In this document: piece after piece, positions 1-9,973 of the stretch
Position numbering within the stretch: position 1 is the stretch's first letter
Layout: each line of letters opens with the position of its first letter
Assembly: GCA_977017575.1 (NCBI GenBank)
Contig: CDRNVI010000004.1
Coordinates: 310,001-374,000, forward strand
Direction of reading: 5' to 3'
DNA length: 64,000 nucleotides
DNA from: Paramoeba atlantica
Taxonomy: Eukaryota; Discosea
Position numbers and translations under genes: made by a program
The notes under the pieces: model-generated
Told to the model about the DNA's origin: nothing
Databases searched by the model: none
The model's input: the letters and a program-made list of their open reading frames with translations, nothing else

Positions 1-336
1 TAAAAAAGGAAGCAATCCACGCCCAATCCATCCGCGCGTTCCGGACCGGGTCTTTCGACCTCACCACGGCCTGACTTGTTGACCCTTCCCTTGTTATATG
101 GGAGGGCGCAGGCGCGGGCCTGTGTCGACAGCGACACGGTCGCGAAACAGGATGCTGGTCGACGGGGAGGAGATTCACTTCCCGTGTACTACCTCACTTG
201 GGGTACCTAGCCCTCGCGGGCTAGGCGTGAGCATAGACTCTGTCGACCCGACCAACATCCAGGCCAGAAGTTTTCCTTACTCTTCTTTGCCATACCCCAC
301 AAGTGCAGGGCCTGTGTTCGCCGAGGAACTCTTCTC
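1..336 (-). mobile_element. RLE-A LINE, 5′-truncated 3′-end fragment
   Basis: On the minus strand this begins inside the last codons of an RLE-A protein (…ANTGPALVGYGKEE, stop at 277-279) and continues into the GC-rich RLE-A 3′ UTR. It matches the 3′ end of copy A7 (53.1-53.4 kb) almost base for base. The UTR contains the hairpin CCTAGCCCTCGCGGGCTAGG at 206-225, repeated in most other RLE-A UTRs here. The 3′ end lies beyond the window edge. The 5′ end abuts an A-rich tail at 337. Confidence 0.85.
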
Positions 337-407
337 TTTTTTTTTTTTTTTTTTTCTTTTTTTCTTGTCTTTGTTTTTTTTCTTTTTTTCTTGTCTTTGT
401 TTTTTTT
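337..407 (-). repeat. Degenerate poly(A)-type tail (poly(T) on plus)
   Basis: Long T runs are separated by the short interruptions CTTGTCTTTG on the plus strand. The same A-rich pattern with CAAAGACAAG interruptions occurs on the plus strand at 53.59-53.71 kb and in similar form at 22.89-22.93 kb, so it looks like a recurrent kind of LINE tail rather than plain poly(A). No coding signal. Confidence 0.6.
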
Positions 408-464
408 GCAAATAATTGGGGGGAATAGTATTGAGTCTAACTTTTTATGTATGGAGTCCAACAC
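408..464 (-). mobile_element. C element, 3′-terminal fragment (C1)
   Basis: This matches the 3′ end of the complete C element at 9.85-9.90 kb (GCAAATAATTGGGGGG on the plus strand, next to the poly(T)). Only about 57 bp remain, so it is a strongly 5′-truncated insertion whose tail is the T-rich tract to its left. Confidence 0.75.
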
Positions 465-468
465 TTTG

Positions 469-3157
469 TTTTTTTTTATATAACTAGCAAATACATGCTT
501 TCCCATCTTACCCACTTCCCCTTACCAATCTTACCAGCTTTCCAGGGAGGGTAAGGTCTCCCTCGGCTAGGAGGGGCAGACTTTCCCCGAACCATTCGCG
601 CGTTCCGGACCGGGTCTTTCGACCTCTCCCAGCTTGCCTTGGTAACCCTTCTCTTGTTGTACGAGAGGGCGCAAGCAATGGGCCTGTGCCGACAGCGGCA
701 CGGTCGCGGAGCATGATGCTGGCCGACGGGGAGGAACAAAGTTCCCTACCCATGTCCTACCTCACTTGGAGTACCTAGCCCTGGCGGACTAGGCGTGAGC
801 ATAGACCCTGCCGGCATCGACCAGCATCCGGACCAGCTGTTCGGGTTCCGGCTGAGCGGCCCATCTTGCACATCCGTCATCGTGCTATTGCTCGATTAAA
901 GGGGGCAAGGGGTCCACAGCCGGCAGGCGCGTAATCATCATGCGCGCCTGGCAACGCATCAATGTTACGTTCATGTCGGTCACGAGACGGAGCGTAGAGG
1001 CCTCGTCTGTCAAGATACCGTTGGACGCTTTTGCCCTTCGTTCTCCAACCTTCCGGAGAACGGCTAAAGCACTGGCACTCCAAGAGCCATAGCTCTCGAC
1101 CACCATAGCTGTGAAATCGCTTCCGGCATCTTCAGATTCACGGCGTTGTCGGACTTTCTGCTCTGAGGCATAATGCTCTGCGAAGGACCCCGCGGCCACC
1201 CAGCTAGCATTTCGGACTGTGTCCGTGTATTTAGATTGCTGGGCGTGAGTGACCGCGAAGTCAAGCACGATAGGTTTCCCGAGGAAGAGACTCGGAAGGA
1301 AGACGTCCCCGGGTCTAGTCAGAGCGCCTCCGGGGCCCCGGTTCCCGAGGCTTTTTTCCCGTTGGGGAGCTAGGCGTGCGTTACTGCAAGTATCGGCAAA
1401 GTGATCGGCCAAGGCGTTGTGACGGCCGATGATACCGTCCCCGTGCTTGCATGTGAGAGCGTGATCGCCGTGTATGTCCAATGGGAGTGTGCAGTTCCCC
1501 TTGGGACATGTACCTTCTTCCCCGTACACGGGCACACCTAACCACCAGCGGGATAGGATGCGGAATTCTGTGGGGTTAAAGGCGTGGCCCGTGTCTCTGG
1601 AAGGAGTTACGAACGCCCAACTGCTTGCTCCTTTACCACACTGAGAAGCCCAGCGTGCGCGAGTCCGGGCGTCGGCGTTTTCATATGCGTGCGAGAACTC
1701 TGTGGCAGAGATCGCGTAACTTATGTCTTTTTGGCGGGGGACGCTATTACTTGCCCAGTCGGGTGGCTGCGCGTCAACGCAATCTTCGGATGCGTAAAGG
1801 GGGTTTGTATCGTGTGGAAAGTCTTCGGAATGAGGCAATGCGCTGTCACGAGGAAGGGAAGGCGGATTTGCGGGTTCAAAGGGATGTCTGGTTTCTCCCT
1901 CGCGAGATCTCTTGGTGAAGCGAGCTTTGGGGGAGAGTTCTTCACATTTATGGCGCGGGATGGAACGCACGAGTCCGTTTGAGTCGAGTAGACTGATACC
2001 AACTTTCGAATTCACGTCTTCAATCGATTGTAGAAAGCCCTCCACTTCTGAAGCATCCCATGAGTCCGTGGCCGCCGCGAAAACTACAGAGGAGGCGTAA
2101 GCGGAGGATGCGTGCACGGTCGCCGATTTTAAACCGAAACCTCCGTGTCTTTTCAAGCGCTGAATTTGGGCGCGTGCGGAGGGAGGCAAAGGACATAGAG
2201 TGGATTCGACCGCGTGCATTAGGAAGTCGTCGAGCCGCTTGCAGAGGTTCATAACTGATTGCGGGGGCGTCGTTCGTAGAGCATGTACCAATTTGCAGAA
2301 TCCAGCACATTGTCGAATTAGCGCCATGGCTACCTGGGGGTCCCGGATTCTGGTTATGGCATCAAGGGCCATTTCAGCGGGCTCAACCGCGTGTGTCAGC
2401 AGATATTCAGTACAGTACTCAGGGGACCCAATTGGGCTTCCTAGGACACTAAAGTTACCGCACACGTTTATTTTGGCGTCGGGTATGTCCGGAAATATGG
2501 TTACAACGTTAGCCGAGGCAGGGGGGGTGATTATTTCGCACTTGGAAATGTTCAGATATAGGCCCCATCGCGGACCTACTCTGGCGATTGTATCCAACGA
2601 GTTCCTGACGTCTTCTGCCCTGCCAATGAGAATCCCGTCGTCTAGGTACCATAGCTGCAAGTCCAGGTCGGCCTGGTGATAGATTTCTTTTGCAAGTTCC
2701 AAGGAGACCAGTGAAAAGAAAAGTGGTCCCAGGGGATCGCCCTGTTGGACGCCTTCATCCGAAAGGAGTGTGTGGTCACGATAGGTCAAAGCACTAGTTG
2801 TCGTATAGCACCAGCTAGCCCAGGGGAACAATTCCGGAAAATGATCGCCTACAAGTTTCAAGAAAGTTGCTCTGCTAACGTTGTTGAATGCGTTGCTTAG
2901 GTCGACTTTACATAATACCATGTCGGGGTTGTCCGTATGAATTGTCATTGCGTGCCGGCAAGTGTGAATTATTCGTTCCGAACCGGCCGGTGTCGCGACG
3001 CCGAACTGTAGTCCCTTAAAAAATTCCCTGGCTTTGCTCCTCACTGCATTGCAAGCCGCTTTGCTTACCAATCGACGTATCGTTTCTCCCGCTGCTATGG
3101 GGCGGACGTCATTTTCGCCCTTTTCAAGCGCGCAAAGTCTGGCTCCCGCAAAAGTTG
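469..3157 (-). mobile_element. RLE-A LINE copy A1, 5′-truncated
   Basis: A minus-strand RLE-A copy with its poly(A) at 469-477, a divergent RLE-A 3′ UTR at 478-884 and coding sequence from 885 upward. The 5′ break lies at about 3157, where the reading frame stops in the motif FAGARLCALEKG and the poly(T) tail of the neighbouring C element begins. The UTR is recognisable (GCGCGTTCCGGACCGGGTCT block) but less similar to the others, so this belongs to a separate RLE-A subfamily. Confidence 0.85.
885..3155 (-). pseudogene. RLE-A protein, RT and endonuclease part (A1)
   Basis: The open frame covers the second half of an RLE-A protein and lacks the N-terminal zinc fingers because the copy is 5′-truncated. 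Visible parts in order are the RT (FCALEKGENDVRPIAAGET onwards, VDLSNAFNNVSR with the first catalytic Asp, EGVQQGDPLGPLFF, WYLDDGILIG with the Asp pair), the thumb-like region (QCAGFCKLVHALRTTPPQ) and a C-terminal restriction-like endonuclease (zinc-binding C…C…H…C, RHNAL, then RPGDVF and VLDFAVTH with the Asp residues). The family copies itself by nicking a target and reverse transcribing its own RNA there. The remaining frame has no internal stops. Without its 5′ part it should be inactive. Confidence 0.88.
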
Positions 3158-3188
<31 letters not shown>

Positions 3189-3746
3189 ATGGAGTCCAAC
3201 TTTTCCACAATTTCAACACTTACGGCGCTTCACTTTCCCTTACTCCCCATACTTTCCACACCTTCTCCCCTTAGCCCTCTCGTACTTCCCTTTCCTCACT
3301 CCCTACCCCACTCACCGATCCGCATGCACCCAGGCCCGTATGGTCCTGCACCTCCGCTCCCACCCCGTTAGCAGTAATAAATACTTTTGGTTGCCGTACG
3401 AGGGTGGGAGACGTGGAGGCCACGAAACACAAAGACGTCGTCATGCCGAGTGAGAAGAGCGCGGAGAGAGACACGGGGCGACTGACGCAGGGGCGAGAGG
3501 AGGCGAAGCACGGGCCCATCTGCCAGGAACTCTGCCCCCACCCCGTGAGCAAGTATTGTATACTTTTGGCTGCTGACACGGGGGTGGGGGAAGCGAGAGA
3601 GAAACACAACAGGGGGGCAAGCGCACTGCGGAGGGAGGGTGGGGTGGGGGGATGCGGCGCAGGGGGGTGATGGGACGAGACGGGGAAGGGGGATGCCGAC
3701 AAACGCATGGGGGTGATGGGACGAGACGGGGAAGGGGGATGCCGAC
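3158..3746 (-). mobile_element. C element copy C2
   Basis: This is nearly identical to the complete C3 copy at 9.8-10.5 kb but lacks about 38 bp at the 3′ end, so its poly(A) (poly(T) at 3158-3184) joins directly to ATGTATGGAGTCC. At its other end a unit of about 38 bp (ending GGGGGATGCCGAC) is tandemly duplicated before the break at 3746. The SL and start codon of C3 are missing. It may be a premature polyadenylation product that was 5′-truncated. The function of the family is unknown. Confidence 0.75.
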
Positions 3747-4491
3747 TTTTTTTTTTTTTTTTTTTTTTTTTTGAAGTTTTACTTTCTCAAGTTTACATAA
3801 GATTTTTTAACAATTCCCATCTGAATTTGCTCGCAGCACAATTTTATCGGCAGAAATTTATCGGCAGAAATTTATCGGCAGTCATCTATCGGCAGAAAGT
3901 TATCCTTGCAGAAATTTATCACAGCATAATTTTATCTTTGCAGAAATTTATCGCAGCATAATTTTATCTTTTCAGAATTTTTATCGCAGTAGAATTTCAT
4001 CGCAACGAAATTTATCTCAGCAAAACTAGAAAAAGAAGTTAGCATAAATAATGATCGCAGGCACCGCAGACCTGAATATCAAGAACACCATATGCAGTGT
4101 TGTATTTTGATTTTTGAGGTGACATGCATCATGCAAGAGACGTGCACTCCTCAGCAGGAAGAAGGAAACTTCCTGTCTCTTCAGTTTGCCGGAGCGTAAA
4201 TGGGTTATCCGTGCTCATCAACAAACCTCCGAGACAAGAAGCCTCACTTTCCTCTGCTTCAGAGTACACAATCTCATCACTTACCCATTGAAAGCATTCC
4301 GCAACACTCTCCATCTTTCCAGTTTGCCGGAGCGTAAGTGGGTTTTCCGTGCTCATCAACAAACCTTCAAAATGAAGAGTGTCTCGTCCTGCTTTCAACG
4401 AGCACATGATCTTTTTGCATGCGCATGCCACACTCAGTGCCTTTTTCACCTTTCCAGTGTCGTTTGTTTCGGAGCGCGGGCGAATTTCGTC
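3747..4491 (-). mobile_element. D element copy D1
   Basis: This minus-strand copy matches D2 (40.35-40.98 kb) through its coding part (stop at 4129) and the AT-rich degenerate repeats that follow (TTTATCGCAGCATAAT-like units, 3840-4020). It extends further 3′ than D2, to a poly(A) (poly(T) at 3747-3772). Upstream it joins a DIRS-like RNase H fragment at 4491/4492 without a tail or visible duplication, so it may be a chimeric transcript or a simple end-to-end insertion. The 5′ SL seen in D2 is absent. Confidence 0.7.
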
Positions 4492-4683
4492 AAAAACATC
4501 CAAGCAGGTTCCACGGGGGCAATGCGCGGAAAACTTCTCGAGGGCTAAGCGGACTGCTGCAGCTTCCGCACGGTTCACCTCATACGAGGATGACTCAGGC
4601 CACGCCTCTCCCGTAATCAAAACCTCTCCGCTGTCTAAATATATAATCGCTCCCCACCCTTTCACCGAGGCATCGGTGTAGAG
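4492..4683 (-). mobile_element. DIRS/VIPER-like fragment (Y0), RNase H part
   Basis: A short minus-strand piece encoding part of an RNase H (VKGWGAIIYLDSGEVLI onwards), almost identical to the same part of copy Y2 at 51.96-52.15 kb. It is a broken fossil fragment of the tyrosine-recombinase retroelement family. It is bordered by the D1 element on one side and a poly(T) tract on the other. Confidence 0.8.
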
Positions 4684-4780
4684 TTTTTTTTTTTTTTTTT
4701 TTTTTTTTAGACATTATCTTCACCAGTACTGTAATATCAACTTCGCGAAGTAAGTATCAAAAATTTTTTTTTTTTTTTTT
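4684..4780. repeat. Poly(T)-55 bp-poly(T) cassette, duplicated at 14.70-14.80 kb
   Basis: Poly(T) (4684-4708), a 55-bp sequence containing the palindrome CTTCGCGAAG, then a second poly(T) (4764-4780). The same cassette, flanked by the same DIRS-like sequence, recurs at about 14662-14804, so the whole arrangement was duplicated after it formed. The 55-bp piece is probably a very short 3′ end of a minus-strand retroelement. I cannot assign it to a family. Confidence 0.6.
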
Positions 4781-5153
4781 GTTTTTATGCAAATAAAGAA
4801 AATTTTTCTCTCTCTTTCTCCTCTTTCTCACCTCTTGACATACTTTTCCCACCTTTCTCCCTACTTTCCTGCTTTCCCCTACCCAACTTTTCAACTTTTC
4901 AGGGGGGGTAAGGTCTCCCTCAGCTTCGCCTCACCAGGCCTGCAGGCGGCTCCTCAACCATTCGCGCGTTCCGGACCGGGTCTTTCGACCTCTCCACGGC
5001 CTGACTTGTGGACCCTTCCCTTGTTATACGGGAGGGCGCAGGCGCGGGCCTGTGTCGACAGCGACACGGTCGCGAAACAGGATGCTGGCCGACGGGGAGG
5101 AGATTCACTACCCGTGTACTACCTCACTTGGGGTACCTAGCCCTGACGGACTA
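4764..5153 (-). mobile_element. RLE-A 3′ UTR fragment
   Basis: On the minus strand this carries the RLE-A UTR blocks (hairpin region, GTGTCGACAGCGACAC, the GCGCGTTCCGGACCGGGTCT block) followed by a purine-rich stretch and a poly(A) (poly(T) at 4764-4780). It is cut at 5153 by the tail of copy A2. It resembles the A1 UTR more than the A2 UTR. Confidence 0.8.
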
Positions 5154-5692
5154 TTTTTTTTTTTTTTTTTTTGCAATTAATAAGGGGGGAGAAGTATGAA
5201 TCGCGGCATTGCCTCTATATTTTGACCCAGTAGACGAACCAAGTAGGTCCATTGGGGGGGGTATACGAGTTAAAAACAAGCAATCAAATTAGCAATTCTT
5301 TTTGTTTCCACAGATGTACCTTTTGTTTTTTCTCAGCCCAAAACTAGCAATTTAATCTCCCCTAAGTATATACTACAAACAAGAAACAGTAAAAACTAAA
5401 ACAAGCAATCCAGACCCAATCCATTCGCGCGTTCCGGACCGGGTCTTTCGACCACTCCACGGCCTGACTTGTGAACCCTTCCCTTGCTATACGGGAGGGC
5501 GCAGGCGCGGGCCTGTGTCGACAGCGACACGGTCGCGAAACAGGATGCTGGCCGACGGGGAGGAGATTCACTGCCCGTGTACTACCTCACTTGGGGTACC
5601 TAGCCCTCGCGAGCTAGGCGTGAGTATAGACTCTGTCGACGCGACCAGCACCCTAATCGTCTTGTTACCCTAGAGGACCATGCCTGTGGGCC

Positions 5693-8600
5693 CTACTCCC
5701 CTTCCAGGGGAGCTTGGGGGTCACTGACGACTATCCGGGAGACCATCATGCGGGCCTGAGAGGGCATGAGTGTGACGTTAAGCTCTTTCAGAAGGTCATT
5801 TCGGGCTTGAGCATCCGTGAGAAGACCTTTTGACGAGTTGGCGCGCAGTGCTCCCACCTTCCATAAGACCGCCATTGCGCTTTTACTCCACGAGCCAAAA
5901 GACTCGACAACCATGGCCGTGAACCCTAGTTGTGCTTCTTCTGCTTCTTGACGTTGTTTTTCCTTCGTTTCTGAGTAATGCTCGGCGAAAGACCCTGCAG
6001 CCACCCAGCTAGCATTCCGGACAGAGTCCAAATACTTTGTTTGCTGTGCGTGGGTGACTGCGAAGTCTAGTACCATGCCTTTCCCTAGAGTGTACGTGGG
6101 GAGGAAAACGTCAGCCGGTCTGGTGAGACCCCCTCCTGGCCCCCGATTTCCTAGACTTTTTTCTCGCTGGGGAGCCATGTTGGCCTTGCTGCAAAAGGAG
6201 GCGAATTCTACACAAAGCGCATTGTGCCGCGTGATGAGGCCATGTCCGTTCTTGCACAATAATGCATGCTCCCCATTTTTCTGTAGGGGTAGGGAACACC
6301 CGTTTGCTGTGCAGGGGCGGTCTTGGCCATAAATGTCCATGCCAAACCACCAGCGCGATAACGTGCGGAACTCGGTTGGTGTGAAAGCAAAACCTTTACT
6401 CCTTGAGGGCGTGACGAAGGCCCAGCTCCCAGCTCCCTTTCCTGACTGTGAAACCCATCGTGCTCGGGTGCGGGGGTCGGCCTGGCCGTAGGCTGTAGTG
6501 AATTCCTGCTGCGATATGGCTTGGCTCAGTTGCTGCTGCCGGGGTATAACCATTTCCGGCTCGGCCGTCTTATCCGCGTCCATGTTGTTGAGTATGTGTC
6601 GTGGGCGTTTGCTTCTCGAGGTGCGGTTGTGTCTTTGGCTGGACTCTGGATGTGGTTTATTCTGTTTCGGGATGCGTCCTGTACCGGGATCCACAAGTTC
6701 TACCCCCGCCTTTCTATTCACGTCCTGCACGGAAATGGTGAATCCCTCGGCTTCTGAAGGGTCCCAATCGTCTGCATCGGCGGCGTGCGCAACGGAGGAG
6801 ACATATGCTGCTGTTGCGTGGAGGAGCGAAGACCTGAGACCAAAACCCCCGTTGCGCTTCTTACGTTGGATTTGGTCACGCGCGTGGGAATCCAGAGGGA
6901 AAAGTGCCCATTCCGCGGCTTTTAGAACATTTTCATCAAGGGAATTACAAAGCTCAGAAAGCGCCTGAGGGGGTGTCGTGCGAAGTGCGTAGACCATTTG
7001 ACAGAATCCAGTGCACTGCCGGATGAGGGACATGGCTACTTGTGGGTCTCCTATGAAACCTATTGCGTCTAATGTTTCGCGTGCGGGCTCAATGGCTTCT
7101 GACCTGAGAAACTCCACGCAATGCTCCGCTGACCCAATCGGGGAGCCCAAGATGTCGAAATTTCCATCAGTACGAGTTTTAGTCTTCGGTATCTCTGGAA
7201 ATAATCCTGTGAGATGGGATGAAGCAGGCGGTGTTATTATCTCACATTTCGATGGGTTTAGGAAAAGTCCGCATCGGGAGCCAACATTGGAAAAAACATC
7301 GAGCGCCTTCCTGACCTCCTCAGCCTCCCCTATGAGTACCCCGTCATCTAGGTACCAAAGTTGAGTGTCTAGATTCGACCGAGACGATATTTCTTCTGTT
7401 ACACTGGATAGTACTAGAGAGAAGAGAAGAGGGCCTAGTGGGTCTCCTTGTTGTACCCCCTCTGCCGAGGGTATGACATTGTCTCTGTAGGTAAGACAGC
7501 TCACGTTGGAGTAACACCACTCTACCCAAGGTGAGAGTTCGGGGAAATTTAAGCGCGTGGTTAGGGTGAGAACAGGCCTGCTGACGTTATTGAAAGCGTT
7601 TCTTAAGTCCACTTTGCAGAAGACAAAATTGTCACTCCCCAGGTTATTGAGCATGGCTCTCCGGCAGAGGTGGATAACTCGTTCGGCTCCCGCGGGGGCT
7701 GCTACACCATATTGTCGCCCGTTGAACAGAGTACCCGCTTTCTCCTTTATCGAGATACATGCCGCCTTGCTTACGAGGCGTCTAAGGGTTTCACCCGCTG
7801 CGATTGGTCGAACATCGTCCTCGCCTTTTTCCAGGGCGCAGAGCCGGGCTCCAGCGTAGAATGATTGGACGTCTTGTGGCGCTTTTCCTTGAAGCATGTG
7901 GTTCACTAGTCGCGTGAGGGCCGAGAGAGGATTCACATCCTTGTCCACATGTTCCAAGATGGCTGCCTGGAGGTGCTCTGGACGAAGGCCCATCGTGCCG
8001 GCTGAAGATCCCCTGCGGAAGCTGACGATCGCTTTTTTGACCTCTGTTTCCTCTAGGTGTAGGGGGTTGCCCTCGATCGGTGGTAGATCATTCTGCAAGG
8101 GATTTTCGTGTGGGTCTGGATGCTTCTCCAAGAGCTTTTCGAGGGTATCTGCATTGTCTGGCGCCATGGGGGCTGCGGTTAGGGCTGCCATTCCCCTGGA
8201 AAATTCCCCCTGGCGGGCCAAGAGTTCGGCTCGAATTGCCGCTCTGTCTGCATCGATTTCGGAGTCGCGTGATCTGGAGCGCTTTTTATAATGATCCCTC
8301 TGGGCATCTTCCCATAGCAAGAGGTACTCCCCCGCTAGCCACAGTTTCATGCGGTTTTCGACGTACGTAGAGTATGATGTGTGGCCTTTGCGACCGCCTC
8401 GGAAAGGTGCTGGTAGGACACACTTAGGGAGCATTGCGAGAAGTGTCCATGTCTCTACCGTGTTTTCCTTCACTGCGGATGTCAAGGATTGCGTGAGGAT
8501 GCTCGCCCAGAGGAATCTGCAACAGTGTGGAACGTCTTTGCAGGTACTCATGGGAAGTGCGCAGATGGAGCCGAGTGATGGCAAATTGTCTGTTGGATTT

Positions 8601-9283
8601 TCTTCTGCGTTTTGGGGACGTGCCGTTGGTGGGGCTAATGACCGTCCGGAATTGTTGCGGCCCCTGCAGTTTTTGGGGTGAGACTTGAGCTTGTTCTTGG
8701 CGTAGTGTCTGCCACAATCTCTGCAGAGGAATCTTCCCTCTCCTTCCCACCACTCGTTTGGAATGTTTTTGCCGTGTCGATGAGCTACATGGTGATAAAA
8801 TGCCTGCCATTTTCCGCTATGTGGTGGGGTTTTCCACGTACATCCTTCTGCTGGGCATTGACGTTCTACATCCTTCTGCTGCGTATTGGCGTTGTGGTAT
8901 GTGGTAGGGGCAGAATCAGTATTCTTGCGCTTTGTAGCCTTAGTTGGAGAGAAAATGTGGGCGGATGAGGCCTCCGAAGTAATTCCCACGTTGTTTGCCA
9001 CGACAAGGGAGTGATTTGTCTCTTCGTCCGCGGTCATTCTGCCTGTGTCCGGTGTAGGTTCCTCTGCCGCGATCTTGTAGGCTCTTTCGGTCCAGTGTTT
9101 AGGTACGTTTTCGGGGATAGGTGTCGTATACAAAAGTTCATTGTAGGTGCTTTGGCCGGAAATCAGGTGAGCGTTTCCTGCGAATTGGTCCCAATCTCCG
9201 GGTTTGTGTGACATTTGTTCCTGGCGAAAAGAGTCATCATCCATTGGTAACGCGTTGGCATCAAAGGAATCATCGGGCGGCAT
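5693..9283 (-). CDS. RLE-A retrotransposon protein (zinc fingers, RT, RLE)
   Basis: A 1196-residue single ORF. N terminus: a conserved segment also in A3 and A6 (WDQFAGNAHL, STYNELLYTTPIP). Two zinc fingers follow: C143-C148 with H165/H170, and C187-C190 with H202-C206; in R2-like LINEs such fingers bind target DNA. A conserved block (LLAMLPKCVLPAPFRGGRKG, residues 281-300) precedes the RT, with D559 (VDLRNAF) and the catalytic pair in YLDDG (Y644). The C terminus is a restriction-like endonuclease: C991, C996, H1006, C1010, RHN at 1019-1021, D1058 (RPADVF) and D1073 (LDFAVTH). The expected role is target-primed reverse transcription in the nucleus. Clade is uncertain: domain order fits the R2/NeSL/CRE group of RLE LINEs. 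ATG at 9283 lies 43 nt after the SL. Confidence 0.9.
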   Translation of the reverse strand: MPPDDSFDANALPMDDDSFRQEQMSHKPGDWDQFAGNAHLISGQSTYNELLYTTPIPENVPKHWTERAYKIAAEEPTPDTGRMTADEETNHSLVVANNVGITSEASSAHIFSPTKATKRKNTDSAPTTYHNANTQQKDVERQCPAEGCTWKTPPHSGKWQAFYHHVAHRHGKNIPNEWWEGEGRFLCRDCGRHYAKNKLKSHPKNCRGRNNSGRSLAPPTARPQNAEENPTDNLPSLGSICALPMSTCKDVPHCCRFLWASILTQSLTSAVKENTVETWTLLAMLPKCVLPAPFRGGRKGHTSYSTYVENRMKLWLAGEYLLLWEDAQRDHYKKRSRSRDSEIDADRAAIRAELLARQGEFSRGMAALTAAPMAPDNADTLEKLLEKHPDPHENPLQNDLPPIEGNPLHLEETEVKKAIVSFRRGSSAGTMGLRPEHLQAAILEHVDKDVNPLSALTRLVNHMLQGKAPQDVQSFYAGARLCALEKGEDDVRPIAAGETLRRLVSKAACISIKEKAGTLFNGRQYGVAAPAGAERVIHLCRRAMLNNLGSDNFVFCKVDLRNAFNNVSRPVLTLTTRLNFPELSPWVEWCYSNVSCLTYRDNVIPSAEGVQQGDPLGPLLFSLVLSSVTEEISSRSNLDTQLWYLDDGVLIGEAEEVRKALDVFSNVGSRCGLFLNPSKCEIITPPASSHLTGLFPEIPKTKTRTDGNFDILGSPIGSAEHCVEFLRSEAIEPARETLDAIGFIGDPQVAMSLIRQCTGFCQMVYALRTTPPQALSELCNSLDENVLKAAEWALFPLDSHARDQIQRKKRNGGFGLRSSLLHATAAYVSSVAHAADADDWDPSEAEGFTISVQDVNRKAGVELVDPGTGRIPKQNKPHPESSQRHNRTSRSKRPRHILNNMDADKTAEPEMVIPRQQQLSQAISQQEFTTAYGQADPRTRARWVSQSGKGAGSWAFVTPSRSKGFAFTPTEFRTLSRWWFGMDIYGQDRPCTANGCSLPLQKNGEHALLCKNGHGLITRHNALCVEFASFCSKANMAPQREKSLGNRGPGGGLTRPADVFLPTYTLGKGMVLDFAVTHAQQTKYLDSVRNASWVAAGSFAEHYSETKEKQRQEAEEAQLGFTAMVVESFGSWSKSAMAVLWKVGALRANSSKGLLTDAQARNDLLKELNVTLMPSQARMMVSRIVVSDPQAPLEGE

Positions 9284-9325
9284 GGTGCGACCCTAGTAAG
9301 CAATAAAGAGAAAGAAAAATTAATT

Positions 9326-9357
9326 CAACAAGGTACAGAAACTGTATTTTTATCGTT
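9326..9357 (-). other. Spliced-leader sequence at 5′ tip of A2
   Basis: Minus strand reads as a 32-nt leader ending CAGTTTCTGTACCTTGTTG, with one substitution (A for G) relative to the other full copies in the window. The pattern matches euglenozoan SL exons. It is followed by AATTAATTTTTC, not by a GT donor, so it is not an SL RNA gene. A T-rich tract ending in TAG lies between it and the ATG. Confidence 0.8.
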
Positions 9358-9823
9358 TTTTTTTTTTTTTTTTTTTTTAGTAGGTCCATTGGGGGGGGTA
9401 TATGATTTGTAAACAAGCACTAAAATTAGCAATTTCACATTTTTTTTTTTTAAAGTTAGGCTCAAAATAGAAACAAGCAACTGTACGAAAAGTAAAAGAA
9501 TGTTCAACCGAGCAAACGGCCCAAAAAACAGCAAATAAGAACCCGTTCCCACCCCCAAAAAAAAACCTTCCCCAAAAAACGAATACCCAAAGCCCCAAAA
9601 AGAAACCACCCGAGAAAACCAGCAAATAGAAACGAGGTCTTGACACCGACTCCTTCACTTTCCTACTGAGCTCCTACTCCTCTTTTCCGTAACCTAAGAG
9701 CACTGTGTCAGGGGCCGCCGCTGGGGATCGTAATACAAGCATGCGAGCTTGCGACCTCATGAGGGTAATGTTGAGAGATGAAAGGAGGTGATGCAAGGCA
9801 TCGCTTTTAGGGAGGGTATCCCC
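9358..9823 (-). mobile_element. RLE-A 3′ end fragment
   Basis: The minus strand encodes the last 42 or so codons of an RLE-A protein (LHHLLSSLNITLMRSQARML…GYGKEE, stop at 9674-9676). An unusual G- and T-rich 3′ UTR follows, shared with 37.12-37.34 kb, then the standard terminal CCCCCCCAATGGACCTACT block and the poly(T) at 9356-9378. It is 5′-truncated at about 9823. Confidence 0.8.
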
Positions 9824-9973
9824 TTTTTTTTTTTTTTTTTTTTTTTTTGCAAATAATTGGGGGGAATAGTATTGAGTCTAACTTTTTATGTATGGAGTCC
9901 AACTTTTCCACAATTTCCACACTTACGGCCCTTCGCTTTCCCTTACTCCCCATACTTTCCACACCTACTCCTC

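Larger units (their letters stand above)
5154..9357 (-). mobile_element. RLE-A LINE copy A2, full length with SL
   Basis: Minus strand, from 5′ to 3′: SL (9357-9326), short T-rich 5′ UTR, one long ORF (9283-5693), GC-rich 3′ UTR with the terminal block ending CTTATTAATTGC, poly(A) (poly(T) at 5154-5172). All parts expected of a complete element are present and the ORF is open. The 5′ tip lies against the poly(T) of another RLE-A fragment (9358-9378), so it entered or abuts that tail. It looks whole and potentially recent. Confidence 0.9.

Noticed and set aside
9326-9357. Dinoflagellate spliced leader
   Set aside because: The dinoflagellate leader ends in TTGGCTCAAG; the sequence here ends in CTGTACCTTGTTG, as in Euglenozoa.
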